64,000 nt of DNA, taken from contig NZ_JAIOAB010000015.1 in the NCBI RefSeq assembly GCF_019890635.1, forward strand, positions 1-64,000, given 5' to 3'. The notes under the pieces are model-generated. The model was not told where the DNA came from. It ran no database searches and was given only the letters and a program-made list of their open reading frames with translations. Below, piece by piece: positions 54,242 through 62,892 of the stretch. Within the stretch, counting starts at the first letter, position 1; every line of letters starts with the position of its first letter. The stretch comes from Streptomyces sennicomposti. GTDB taxonomy: Bacteria; Actinomycetota; Actinomycetes; Streptomycetales; Streptomycetaceae. The translations under genes and the position numbers were made by a program.

Positions 54242-54319
54242 CTCACCCGAGGGGAGACCTGCTCCTTCTCACTCGAGGGCAGACCTGCCCGTTCTCACCC
54301 GAGGGGAGACCTGCCCGTT
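54242..54319 (+). repeat. 26-bp tandem repeat, 3 units
   Basis: Units at 54242, 54268 and 54294, each ctcacccgaggggagacctg plus a variable end; the middle unit differs at three positions. A perfect 10-bp palindrome gtgctagcac follows at 54353-54362. No gene is visible in 54133-54485. Confidence 0.75.
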
Positions 54320-54485
54320 CGGACGCGTACCGGTCCTGTCCGTCTCTGAGTGGTGCTAGCACAGTTCGCGTGAAAAACGGGTCACTTCGGTGACTCCATG
54401 CTTATGGGTGCAGTCGGTCTGTCACCCTGTCCGCATCGACCGAACCGAATCGACCACGATTCGGGCGAATGCTCGGGAGCTGCGG

Positions 54486-56375
54486 ATGGGAGCCATTCCG
54501 ACGCAACGGGAGACCGTTCCGCGAGCCTCCGGCGTCCCCGCGCCCCCGTGCGCCGGGGCGCACACCGAGGCGCACACGACGCTGCCCGGCGGCCCCCTCG
54601 CACCGGGCTCCGCCCGCGCGCTGGCCCGCGCGACGCTCGCCGAGTGGCGCGGACGCGGTCTGACCGTCGCCGACCGGCTCGCCGACGACGTCCTGGTCGT
54701 CGTCAGCGAACTCGTCACCAACGCGGTCGTGCACGCGGGCACCGACGTGGAGCTGATCCTGCGGCTGGAGCCGGACACCGGCGCGTGCGTGGTGGAGGTC
54801 GCCGACCAGCACCCCTCGCGCGCCCCCCGCGACCACCGCGCCCCCACGCCGTACGAACCGCCGGAGTACGGGCGCGGGCTGCGGCTGGTCGCCGCCCTCG
54901 CCGAGGCCTGGGGCATCACCTACCGGCCCGGCGTCAAGACCGTGTGGGCCCGGCTGCCCGCCGAGGACCCCGCCGGCGACGGGGAGGACGCCTGCGACGC
55001 GGCGTACGGGCTCGGCGTCGCCGAGATCCTCGCCCCCGAACCGCAGCGCGCCGAACGCGACCGCGAGTGGCTGGGCCGCGGCGCCCTCACCTTCCTCGCC
55101 GAGGCCTCCGACCTGCTCGCCGGGCAGCTCGACGAGGACCTGGTCGCCGCCCTCACCGGCCAGCTGATCGTGCCCCGGCTCGCCGACTGGTGCGCGGTGT
55201 GGCTGGAGGACGAGTCCACCGCGCGCGGCGGCTGGAGCGACGGCGTCGGGGCCGCCGGGCCGCGGCTCGCCCGGGTCTGGCACAGCAGCGAGAACCGCAT
55301 CGACGAACTCCGCCAGGCCCTGGAGAAGGACCCGCCGCACCCCGTGGACGGACTGCACTCCGGTCCCGACCCCTACCCCTGGCCCGGCCACGCGCTCGGT
55401 GCGCGCGCCGCGGACGGCTCGGCGCTGGCGTACCGCCTGATCGCCGGCGGGCGCCCGCTCGGCACGCTCGTCATCGGCCGGGCCGGCCCGATCGGGTTCC
55501 CCGACGAGATCACCGGACTGGTCGAGGATCTCAGCCGGCGGGTGGCGCTCGGCATCGGCGCGGCCCGGCAGTACGCCCGCCAGGCCACCATCAGCGCCGT
55601 CCTCCAGCGCGGACTGCTGCCCGGCGCGGTCGCCGAGATCCCCGGCGTGCGCAGCGCCCTCGTCTACGAACCGTGCGACCAGGGCGGCCCCAGCGGCGAC
55701 TTCTACGACATCTTCCCGGCCGGCGACGGCCGCTGGTGCTTCGCCGTGGGCGACGTCCAGGGCAAGGGGCCCGAGGCCGCCGTGGTCATCGGGCTCGCCC
55801 GGCCCTGGCTGCGGCTGCTGGCCCGCGAGGGCTACGGCGTCGCCGATGTCCTGGACCGCCTCAACCAGCTCCTGCTGGACGACGCCACCGAGGCCGCCGA
55901 CGCCGCCGCCCGCGTCCTGGTCGCCGCCGGCGGGCGGGGCCCCGCGCCCGGCGACGGACCGCAGACCCGCTTCCTGTCCCTGCTCTACGGCGAGCTGGCC
56001 CCCTACGAGGGCGGAGTGCGCTGCACGCTCGCCAGCGCCGGGCATCCGCTGCCGCTGGTCCTCGGCCGCGACGGGGGCGTGCGCGCCGTCGCCCGCCCGC
56101 AGACGCTGCTCGGCGTCATCGAGGACGAGACGTACACCTGCGACACCTTCGACCTCACGCCCGGCGACAGCCTGCTGTGCGTCACCGACGGCATCACCGA
56201 GCGGCGCTCGGGCTCCCGCCAGTTCGACGACGCCGACGGGCTCGCCACCGTCCTCGCGGGCTGCGCCGGCCTCGACGCGGAACTGATCGCCGAACGCATC
56301 CAGCGCCTCGTCCACGAGTTCGGCGAACGGCCCCCGGAGGACGACCTCGCCCTGCTGGTGCTCCAGGCGGAGTGA
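54486..56375 (+). CDS. Multidomain PP2C (SpoIIE-type) phosphatase with anti-sigma-like ATPase domain
   Basis: 629 residues. N-terminal HATPase_c domain of the RsbW type (about 30-160; N-box VVSELVTNAVVHAG, G-box YGRGLRLVAALAEAWG), a GAF-like domain (about 200-350), then a PP2C/SpoIIE phosphatase (about 370-629; PSGDFYDIFP with metal-binding Asp, VGDVQGKGPEAA, VTDGITERR, PEDDLALLVLQ). This architecture could both bind a sigma/anti-sigma partner and dephosphorylate an anti-sigma antagonist. ATG with CGGGAG 6 bp upstream. Partner genes are not adjacent. Confidence 0.88.
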   Translation: MGAIPTQRETVPRASGVPAPPCAGAHTEAHTTLPGGPLAPGSARALARATLAEWRGRGLTVADRLADDVLVVVSELVTNAVVHAGTDVELILRLEPDTGACVVEVADQHPSRAPRDHRAPTPYEPPEYGRGLRLVAALAEAWGITYRPGVKTVWARLPAEDPAGDGEDACDAAYGLGVAEILAPEPQRAERDREWLGRGALTFLAEASDLLAGQLDEDLVAALTGQLIVPRLADWCAVWLEDESTARGGWSDGVGAAGPRLARVWHSSENRIDELRQALEKDPPHPVDGLHSGPDPYPWPGHALGARAADGSALAYRLIAGGRPLGTLVIGRAGPIGFPDEITGLVEDLSRRVALGIGAARQYARQATISAVLQRGLLPGAVAEIPGVRSALVYEPCDQGGPSGDFYDIFPAGDGRWCFAVGDVQGKGPEAAVVIGLARPWLRLLAREGYGVADVLDRLNQLLLDDATEAADAAARVLVAAGGRGPAPGDGPQTRFLSLLYGELAPYEGGVRCTLASAGHPLPLVLGRDGGVRAVARPQTLLGVIEDETYTCDTFDLTPGDSLLCVTDGITERRSGSRQFDDADGLATVLAGCAGLDAELIAERIQRLVHEFGERPPEDDLALLVLQAE

Positions 56376-56441
56376 GGGCGAGGGCGGGGCCGCGGTACGC
56401 GGGGCGGACGGTGTGCGGCGCGGTGCTGGACAATGGAAGGC

Positions 56442-57674
56442 ATGCCTTCCGCACTTCCCGACGGCGAGCCCGTCCCCGCCGACGGCGCGCTGCCCGCGTC
56501 CGCGCTGGCCGGGGCGGCCGACCGGCCCCTCGGGTTCTATCTGCACGTCCCGTACTGCGCCACCCGCTGCGGCTACTGCGACTTCAACACCTACACCGCC
56601 ACCGAGCTGCGCGGCACCGGCGGCGTCCTCGCCTCCCGCGACAACTACGCCGACACCCTCGCCGACGAGGTCCGCCTCGCCCGCAAGGTCCTCGGCGACG
56701 ACCCGCGCGAGGTCCGCACGGTCTTCGTCGGCGGCGGCACGCCCACCCTGCTCGCCGCCGCCGACCTGGTACGGATGCTGCACGCGATCCGCGACGAGTT
56801 CGGGCTCGCGCCCGACGCGGAGATCACCACCGAGGCCAACCCGGAGACCGTCGACCCCGCGTACCTCGCGGCGCTGCGCGAGGGCGGCTTCAACCGGATC
56901 TCCTTCGGCATGCAGAGCGCCAGGCCGCACGTCCTGAGGATCCTCGACCGCACGCACACCCCCGGGCGGCCCGAGGCGTGCGTCGCCGAGGCCCGCGCGG
57001 CCGGCTTCGAGCACGTCAACCTCGACCTGATCTACGGCACCCCCGGCGAGTCGGACGACGACTGGCGGGCCTCGCTGGACGCGGCCCTCGGGGCCGGCCC
57101 CGACCATGTGTCGGCGTACGCGCTGATCGTGGAGGAGGGCACGCAGCTCGCCCGCCGGATCCGGCGCGGTGAGGTGCCCATGACCGACGACGACGTGCAC
57201 GCCGACCGGTATCTGATCGCCGAGGAGGTGCTGTCGGGGGCCGGGTTCGAGTGGTACGAGGTGTCCAACTGGGCGACCTCGGCGGCGGGGCGGTGCCTGC
57301 ACAACGAGCTGTACTGGCGGGGCGCCGACTGGTGGGGGGCCGGGCCGGGGGCGCACTCGCACGTGGGCGGGGTGCGGTGGTGGAACGTGAAGCATCCCGG
57401 GGCGTACGCGGGGGCGCTGGCGGAGGGGCGGTCGCCGGGGGCGGGGCGCGAGGTGCTGTCCGGCGAGGACCGGCGGGTGGAGCGGATTCTGCTGGAGCTG
57501 CGGCTGCGGGAGGGGGCGCCGCTGTCGCTGCTGCGGGAGGAGGGGCTCGCCGCTGCCCGGCGGGCGCTGTCGGAAGGACTGCTGGAGGCGGGACCGTACG
57601 AGGCCGGACGGGCCGTGCTCACGCTGCGCGGGCGGCTGCTGGCGGACGCGGTGGTGCGGGACCTGGTGGACTGA
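56442..57674 (+). CDS. hemW: HemW, radical SAM heme chaperone / coproporphyrinogen III oxidase-like
   Basis: 410 residues. Radical SAM cluster motif HVPYCATRCGYCDFNTYT (CxxxCxxC), glycine-rich VGGGTPTLL, SFGMQSARPHVLRILDRTH, LIYGTPGESDDDW and a C-terminal HemN-like domain (EVSNWATSAAGRCLHN). HemW proteins bind heme rather than oxidise coproporphyrinogen. ATG 56442 has a GACAAT box 7 nt upstream (leaderless geometry); ATG 56433 lies within that region. A CRISPR-like pair of repeats follows the stop. Confidence 0.92.
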   Translation: MPSALPDGEPVPADGALPASALAGAADRPLGFYLHVPYCATRCGYCDFNTYTATELRGTGGVLASRDNYADTLADEVRLARKVLGDDPREVRTVFVGGGTPTLLAAADLVRMLHAIRDEFGLAPDAEITTEANPETVDPAYLAALREGGFNRISFGMQSARPHVLRILDRTHTPGRPEACVAEARAAGFEHVNLDLIYGTPGESDDDWRASLDAALGAGPDHVSAYALIVEEGTQLARRIRRGEVPMTDDDVHADRYLIAEEVLSGAGFEWYEVSNWATSAAGRCLHNELYWRGADWWGAGPGAHSHVGGVRWWNVKHPGAYAGALAEGRSPGAGREVLSGEDRRVERILLELRLREGAPLSLLREEGLAAARRALSEGLLEAGPYEAGRAVLTLRGRLLADAVVRDLVD

Positions 57675-57764
57675 GGGGCTACCCCCGCTTACGCGGGGAC
57701 GACGAACTGCTCGGCCGCGTCGACCAGCTGATCGAGGGAACACCTCCGCTCCGGCGGAGACAGC
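57675..57764 (+). CRISPR. Possible type I-E-like CRISPR remnant: two repeats, one 32-nt spacer
   Basis: Repeat 1 (57675-57703, 29 nt) has the core CCCCGC-TTAC-GCGGGG-A. Repeat 2 (57736-57764) matches at 19 of 29 positions and keeps the hairpin CTCCGC-TCCG-GCGGAG with a compensated C-G to T-A pair. The period is exactly 61 bp and the spacer (57704-57735) is 32 nt, the type I-E values. The core equals that of type I-E repeats. No cas genes are in the window. Alternative: two terminator hairpins between convergent genes. Confidence 0.35.
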
Positions 57765-57782
57765 CCACCAGGCTCGATGGGA

Positions 57783-58601
57783 TCAACGACGTGGCGCTTC
57801 CCAGGGCACGGTCACGTGGTCGATGAGACGCTCCACACACCGCAGCAGCTCCGGCTCCAGGTCCTTGTACGAGCGCACCCTCGACAGGATGTGCTGCCAG
57901 GCCGCCCCCGTGTTGGGCGGCCAGCCCAGGGACCGGCAGACGCCCGTCTTCCAGTCCTGCCCGCGAGGGACCCGCGGCCACGCCGCGATCCCCACCGACG
58001 ACGGCTTCACGGCCTCCCAGATGTCGATGTACGGGTGGCCGACGACCAGCGCGTGGTCACTGGTCACCGCCTCGGCGATCCGCCACTCCTTGGACCCCGG
58101 CACCAGATGGTCCACCAGGACCCCCAGCCGCGCGTCCGGCCCCGGCGCGAACTCCTCGACGATCGACGGGAGGTCGTCCACGCCTTCCAGGTACTCCACG
58201 ACCACGCCCTCGATGCGCAGGTCGTCGCCCCACACCTTCTCGACCAGCTCCGCGTCGTGCCGGCCCTCGACGTAGATCCGCCCGGCGCGGGCCACGCGCG
58301 CGCGTGCGCCGGGGACGGCGACCGAGCCGGACGCCGTACGGGTGGGCCGTACCGGACCGGAGGACGGCTTGACCAGCGTCACCGTACGGCCCTCCAGCAG
58401 GAAGCCGCCGGGCTGGAGCGGGAAGACGCGGTGCTTGCCGAAGCGGTCCTCCAGGGTCACCGTGCCCGCCTCGCAGCCGATCACCGCCCCGCAGAAACCG
58501 GTGCCCGGCTCCTCCACGACCAGCCCCGGCTCGGCCGCGATCTCCGGCACGGCCTTCGGCTTCTTCCACGGGGGCGTGAGGTCGGCTGAGTACTGGCGCA
58601 T
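57783..58601 (-). CDS. DUF3097 family protein
   Basis: 272 residues, an actinobacterial conserved family without assigned function. Recognisable stretches: MRQYSADLTPPWKKPKAVPE at the start, GRIYVEGRHDAELVEKVWGD (Toprim-like pattern), VEYLEGVDDLPSIVEEF, LGVLVDHLVPGSKEWRIAEA and VVGHPYIDIWEAVKP. The EGRHD and VDH motifs are consistent with a Toprim-like metal site (inference). On the minus strand a TATCGT box ends 7 nt before the ATG, so the transcript is probably leaderless. Confidence 0.88.
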   Translation of the reverse strand: MRQYSADLTPPWKKPKAVPEIAAEPGLVVEEPGTGFCGAVIGCEAGTVTLEDRFGKHRVFPLQPGGFLLEGRTVTLVKPSSGPVRPTRTASGSVAVPGARARVARAGRIYVEGRHDAELVEKVWGDDLRIEGVVVEYLEGVDDLPSIVEEFAPGPDARLGVLVDHLVPGSKEWRIAEAVTSDHALVVGHPYIDIWEAVKPSSVGIAAWPRVPRGQDWKTGVCRSLGWPPNTGAAWQHILSRVRSYKDLEPELLRCVERLIDHVTVPWEAPRR

Positions 58602-58632
58602 TCGAGTGACGATAGGAGAAGTCCGCGGCCGA

Positions 58633-59364
58633 TCAGGGCGACACGCCGAAGCGTCGCGCCAGGGCGTCGCGCTGGGCCCGGACGAAGTCCGCGTCCACCA
58701 CCGCCCCGTGCCCGGGCACGTACACGGCGTCCGGGCCGCCCAGCTCCAGCAGCCGGTCCAGCGCGGCCGGCCACCGGGACGGCACGGCGTCGGGGCCGGC
58801 CTGGGGTTCGCCGGACTCCTCGACCAGGTCGCCGCAGAACACCACCGGCCGCTCGCCGGGCACCAGCACGGCGAGGTCGTGCGCGGTGTGGCCGGGACCG
58901 GCGTTCGCGAGCAGCGCCTCGCGGCCACGGCCGAGCGGCAGGGCGAGCACGTCGGCGACCTCGCGGCCGGGCCGTACCAGGGCGGTGGCCGCCTCGTCGG
59001 CCTCGCGCGGGTCCAGACCGTGGCGTACCGCGTCCTCGCGCAGCTCCGTGCGCTCGCGTGCGTCGTCGTACACGGCGTGCGAGCCCGCCGCGGCGAACAC
59101 CTCGGCGGCCGGGAACGCCGCCGCTCCGAGGACGTGGTCGAAGTGCGGGTGCGTCAGCGCGAGAAGTGTCACATCCGTGCCCGCGAGGCGGGCCGCGTCG
59201 GCGCGCAGCCGGGCGCCCTCCGCCAGGCTGGAGCCGGCGTCCACGAGCAGCGCGGCGCCCGCCCCGGCCACCAGCCCGATCGTGCAGTCCCATCCCGGCA
59301 GCCGGACGCGCCCGACCCCGTCGGCCAGCCGCTCCCACCCCAGCTCTTCCCAAGTCACCGTCAT
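58633..59364 (-). CDS. MBL-fold metallohydrolase
   Basis: 243 residues with the zinc motif THPHFDHVLG (HxHxDH) near residue 70, GHTAHDLAVLVPG, the bridging Asp in VVFCGDLVEESG and the final VYVPGHGAVVD. Hydrolase with unknown substrate; the form is similar to glyoxalase II/lactonase-like small MBL proteins. On the minus strand a TAGCGT box ends 6 nt before the ATG, which again suggests a leaderless message. It is divergent from hrcA. Confidence 0.88.
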   Translation of the reverse strand: MTVTWEELGWERLADGVGRVRLPGWDCTIGLVAGAGAALLVDAGSSLAEGARLRADAARLAGTDVTLLALTHPHFDHVLGAAAFPAAEVFAAAGSHAVYDDARERTELREDAVRHGLDPREADEAATALVRPGREVADVLALPLGRGREALLANAGPGHTAHDLAVLVPGERPVVFCGDLVEESGEPQAGPDAVPSRWPAALDRLLELGGPDAVYVPGHGAVVDADFVRAQRDALARRFGVSP

Positions 59365-59439
59365 GCCCCGACGCTAGCGTTACCCGGGACCGGCCTTGCC
59401 CTCGGTGCACCTGACAGCCGTACACTGGGCCGGGGAGAA

Positions 59440-59466
59440 CTGGCACTCGTATGCGCCGAGTGCCAA
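59440..59466 (+). promoter_or_regulatory. CIRCE element (HrcA operator) upstream of hrcA
   Basis: ctggcactc (59440-59448), 9-nt spacer and gagtgccaa (59458-59466) pair at 8 of 9 positions, the CIRCE form found in actinobacteria. A TACACT -10 box (59421-59426) lies just upstream, so HrcA bound here would block its own transcription. Confidence 0.9.
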
Positions 59467-59501
59467 ACGGGAGCCGAGGGACGACTCTGGAGGTGTACGC
59501 G

Positions 59502-60518
59502 ATGCTCAGTGAGCGAAGACTTCAGGTGCTGCGTGCCATCGTCCAGGACTACGTCGGCACCGAGGAGCCGGTCGGCTCCAAGGCCCTCACCGAGCGGCAC
59601 AACCTCGGCGTCTCCCCGGCCACCGTCCGCAACGACATGGCGGCCCTGGAGGACGAGGGGTACATCGCCCAGCCGCACACCAGCGCCGGCCGCATCCCCA
59701 CCGACAAGGGGTACCGCCTCTTCGTCGACAAGCTGGCCGGGGTCAAGCCGATGACCGCGCCCGAGCGGCGCGCCATCCAGAACTTCCTCGACGGCGCCGT
59801 CGACCTGGACGACGTCGTGGCCCGCACGGTGCGGCTGCTCGCGCAGCTCACCCGGCAGGTCGCGGTGGTGCAGTACCCGTCGCTGACGCGTTCGACGGTG
59901 CGGCACGTGGAACTGCTGTCGCTCGCTCCCGCGCGGGTGATGCTCGTGCTGATCACGGACACCGGGCGGGTCGAGCAGCGGATGATCGACTGCCCGGCCC
60001 CGTTCGGGGAGACCTCGCTCGCCGATCTGCGGGCGCGGCTCAACAGCCGGGTCGCCGGCCGCCGGTTCACGGACGTGCCGCAGCTGGTGGAGGACCTGGC
60101 CGACGGCTTCGACCCCGAGGACCGCGGTACGGTCTCGACGGTGCTGTCCACGCTCCTGGAAACCCTCGTCGAGGAGAACGAGGAGCGGCTGATGATCGGC
60201 GGCACCGCCAACCTCACCCGCTTCGGACACGACTTCCCCCTCACCATCCGGCCCGTGCTGGAGGCCCTGGAGGAGCAGGTCGTCCTGCTGAAGCTGCTCG
60301 GTGAGACACAGGATCCGGGCATGACCGTGCGCATCGGTCACGAGAACGCCCACGAAGGACTCAACTCCACGTCCATCGTGTCGGTGGGCTACGGTTCGGG
60401 CGGCGAGGCTGTCGCCAAGCTCGGCGTGGTCGGACCGACCCGCATGGACTACCCGGGAACGATGGGAGCGGTACGCGCAGTGGCACGGTACGTCGGACAG
60501 ATCCTGGCGGAGTCGTAG
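59502..60518 (+). CDS. hrcA: Heat-inducible transcription repressor HrcA
   Basis: 338 residues. N-terminal winged helix ([38 protein letters not shown]), GAF-like and inserted dimerisation domains, C-terminal conserved [20 protein letters not shown]. It represses chaperone genes through CIRCE with help from GroE. The ATG at 59502 has GGAGG 8 bp upstream; the GTG of the longer frame would overlap the operator. dnaJ follows with no gap. Confidence 0.95.
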   Translation: MLSERRLQVLRAIVQDYVGTEEPVGSKALTERHNLGVSPATVRNDMAALEDEGYIAQPHTSAGRIPTDKGYRLFVDKLAGVKPMTAPERRAIQNFLDGAVDLDDVVARTVRLLAQLTRQVAVVQYPSLTRSTVRHVELLSLAPARVMLVLITDTGRVEQRMIDCPAPFGETSLADLRARLNSRVAGRRFTDVPQLVEDLADGFDPEDRGTVSTVLSTLLETLVEENEERLMIGGTANLTRFGHDFPLTIRPVLEALEEQVVLLKLLGETQDPGMTVRIGHENAHEGLNSTSIVSVGYGSGGEAVAKLGVVGPTRMDYPGTMGAVRAVARYVGQILAES

Positions 60519-61655
60519 GTGGCCACGGACTACTACGCCGTTCTCGGCGTGCGCCGCGACGCGTCGCAGGATGAGATCAAGAAGGCGTTCCGGCGGCTCG
60601 CGCGCGAGCTGCACCCGGACGTCAATCCCGATCCGAAGACCCAGGAGCGGTTCAAGGAGATCAACGCCGCCTACGAGGTGCTGTCGGACCCGCAGAAGAA
60701 GCAGGTCTACGACCTCGGCGGCGACCCGCTCTCGCAGTCCGGCGGCGCCGGCGCGGGCGGCTTCGGCGCGGGCGCGTTCGGCAACTTCTCCGACATCATG
60801 GACGCGTTCTTCGGCACGGCGTCGCAGCGCGGGCCGCGCTCGCGCACCCGCCGGGGCCAGGACGCCATGATCCGGCTGGAGATCGAGCTGGACGAGGCGG
60901 CCTTCGGCACCACGAAGGACATCCAGGTCGACACGGCCGTCGTCTGCAACACCTGCAACGGCGAGGGCGCGGCCCCGGGCACCACCGCGCAGACCTGCGA
61001 CATGTGCCGCGGCCGCGGTGAGGTCTCGCAGGTCACCCGGTCCTTCCTGGGCCAGGTCATGACCTCCCGGCCCTGCCCGCAGTGCCAGGGCTTCGGCACG
61101 GTCGTGCCGACCCCGTGCCCCGAGTGCGCGGGCGACGGGCGGATCCGGGCCCGGCGCAGCCTGACGGTGAAGATCCCGGCCGGTGTGGACAACGGCACGC
61201 GGATCCAGCTCGCGGGCGAGGGCGAGGTCGGCCCCGGCGGCGGTCCGGCCGGCGATCTGTACGTCGAGATCCACGAGCTGCCGCACCCGACCTTCCAGCG
61301 GCGCGGGGACGACCTGCACTGCACGGTCACCCTCCCGATGACCGCGGCGTCGCTCGGCACCAAGGTGCCGCTGGAGACCCTGGACGGCATGGAGGAGGTC
61401 GACATCCGCCCGGGCACCCAGTCCGGCCAGTCGATCCCGCTGCACGGGCGGGGCGTCACGCATCTGCGCGGCGGCGGCCGGGGCGACCTCATCGTGCACG
61501 TCGAGGTGCAGACCCCGACCAAGCTCGACCCCGAGCAGGAGCGGCTGCTGCGCGAACTCGCCAAGCTCCGCGGCGAGGAACGACCCCAGGGCCAGTTCCA
61601 GCCGGGGCAGCAGGGGCTGTTCTCGCGGTTGAAGGACGCGTTCAACGGGCGCTGA
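60519..61655 (+). CDS. dnaJ: Chaperone DnaJ
   Basis: 378 residues. J domain with HPD at 32-34, Gly-rich linker (GGAGAGGFGAGAFGNFSD), four CxxCxGxG-type zinc motifs (CNTCNGEG, CDMCRGRG, CPQCQGFG, CPECAGDG) and C-terminal substrate-binding domains. Complete type I DnaJ. GTG begins immediately after the hrcA stop, so it is CIRCE-controlled. This is the hrcA-linked DnaJ; the dnaK-operon copy would be elsewhere. Confidence 0.95.
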   Translation: MATDYYAVLGVRRDASQDEIKKAFRRLARELHPDVNPDPKTQERFKEINAAYEVLSDPQKKQVYDLGGDPLSQSGGAGAGGFGAGAFGNFSDIMDAFFGTASQRGPRSRTRRGQDAMIRLEIELDEAAFGTTKDIQVDTAVVCNTCNGEGAAPGTTAQTCDMCRGRGEVSQVTRSFLGQVMTSRPCPQCQGFGTVVPTPCPECAGDGRIRARRSLTVKIPAGVDNGTRIQLAGEGEVGPGGGPAGDLYVEIHELPHPTFQRRGDDLHCTVTLPMTAASLGTKVPLETLDGMEEVDIRPGTQSGQSIPLHGRGVTHLRGGGRGDLIVHVEVQTPTKLDPEQERLLRELAKLRGEERPQGQFQPGQQGLFSRLKDAFNGR

Positions 61656-61800
61656 GGCGGAGTGGCCTCGGCCGGGTTTCGAGAAGCTTCTTCCCGGCTC
61701 GGCCCGGGCCGCCTCCCGAGTCCGGGAACCCGCTGCCTCTGGCATATGCCGGAGGACGCCCGGATTCGGAGTCGTGCGGAGGACGTGACACCATGCGGTC

Positions 61801-62892
61801 ATGTCCTCCGCATTGTCCGCGCTGACCGATCTCTTCCCCATCCCGATCGTGCAGGCCCCGATGGCGGGCGGCCCCTCCGGCCCGCAGCTCGCCGCGGCGG
61901 TGACCGAGGCCGGCGGGCTCGGTTTCCTCGCCGCGGGCTACAAGACCGCGGACGGCATGTACCAGGAGATCAAGCAGGTGCGCGGGCTGACCGGCGGCCC
62001 CTTCGGCGTGAACGTGTTTATGCCGCAGCCGGACCACGCGGAGTCCGGCGCCGTCGATCTGTACGCCCAGCAGCTCGCCGGCGAGGCCGTCTGGTACCAG
62101 ACCGAGCTGGGTGAGCCGGACCACGGAAGCGACGACGGCTACGAGATCAAGATCGCCGCGCTCGTGGACGACCCGGTCCCGGTGGTCTCCTTCCACTTCG
62201 GCGTCCCCACCCGCGAGGTGATCGACTCGCTGCACCGCGTCGGCACCTTCACCCTGGTCACCGCGACCACCGTCGAGGAGGCCCTGGCGGTGGAGCGCGC
62301 GGGCGCGGACGCGGTGATCGCGCAGGGCATCGAGGCCGGCGGCCACCAGGGCACCCACCGCGACCAGCCGGAGAACGACTGCGCCGCTCTCGGCGTGCTC
62401 TCCCTGGTCGCCCAGGTCCGCGAGGCGGTGGGCCTGCCGGTCGTCGCCGCCGGCGGCATCATGCGCGGCAGCCAGATCGCGGCCGTCCTCGCCGCCGGGG
62501 CCAGCGCCGCCCAGCTGGGGACGGCGTTCCTCGCCACCCCCGAGTCCGGCGCGCACGCCCTGCACAAGCAGGCCCTGACCGACCCCCTCTACCCCCACAC
62601 CGAGCTGACCCGCGCCTTCTCGGGGCGGCCGGCCCGAGGCCTGGTCAACCGCTTCATGCGCGAGCACGGCCCCTACGCGCCCGCCGCCTACCCCGAGGTC
62701 CACCATCTCACCGCCCCGCTGCGCAAGGCCGCCGCCGTGGCGGGCGACCCGCAGGGCATGGCGCTGTGGGCCGGACAGGGCCACCGGATGGCCCGCGACC
62801 TGCCCGCCGGACAGCTGGTGGAGGTGCTCGCGGCGGAACTCGAAGCGGCGACGGAGGCCCTGCCGGGCCGCCGGGCGGGAGGTGCGCGATGA
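61801..62892 (+). CDS. Nitronate monooxygenase-like flavoprotein
   Basis: 363 residues, FMN-binding TIM barrel of the nitronate monooxygenase / enoyl-reductase II family. Signatures: IPIVQAPMAGGPSGPQLAAA, FGVNVFMPQP, VSFHFGVPTREVID, GADAVIAQGIEAGGHQGTH and VVAAGGIMRGSQIAAVLAAG. The His in EAGGHQGTHR is the expected catalytic base. ATG at 61801 without a clear ribosome binding site. ATGA overlap with rsmE. Confidence 0.9.
   Translation: MSSALSALTDLFPIPIVQAPMAGGPSGPQLAAAVTEAGGLGFLAAGYKTADGMYQEIKQVRGLTGGPFGVNVFMPQPDHAESGAVDLYAQQLAGEAVWYQTELGEPDHGSDDGYEIKIAALVDDPVPVVSFHFGVPTREVIDSLHRVGTFTLVTATTVEEALAVERAGADAVIAQGIEAGGHQGTHRDQPENDCAALGVLSLVAQVREAVGLPVVAAGGIMRGSQIAAVLAAGASAAQLGTAFLATPESGAHALHKQALTDPLYPHTELTRAFSGRPARGLVNRFMREHGPYAPAAYPEVHHLTAPLRKAAAVAGDPQGMALWAGQGHRMARDLPAGQLVEVLAAELEAATEALPGRRAGGAR

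Noticed and set aside
54353..54362. GTGCTAGCAC as a second CIRCE element
   Set aside because: It is a continuous 10-bp palindrome without the 9-nt spacer and lacks the full gagtgc arm; it is not the HrcA operator form seen at 59440.
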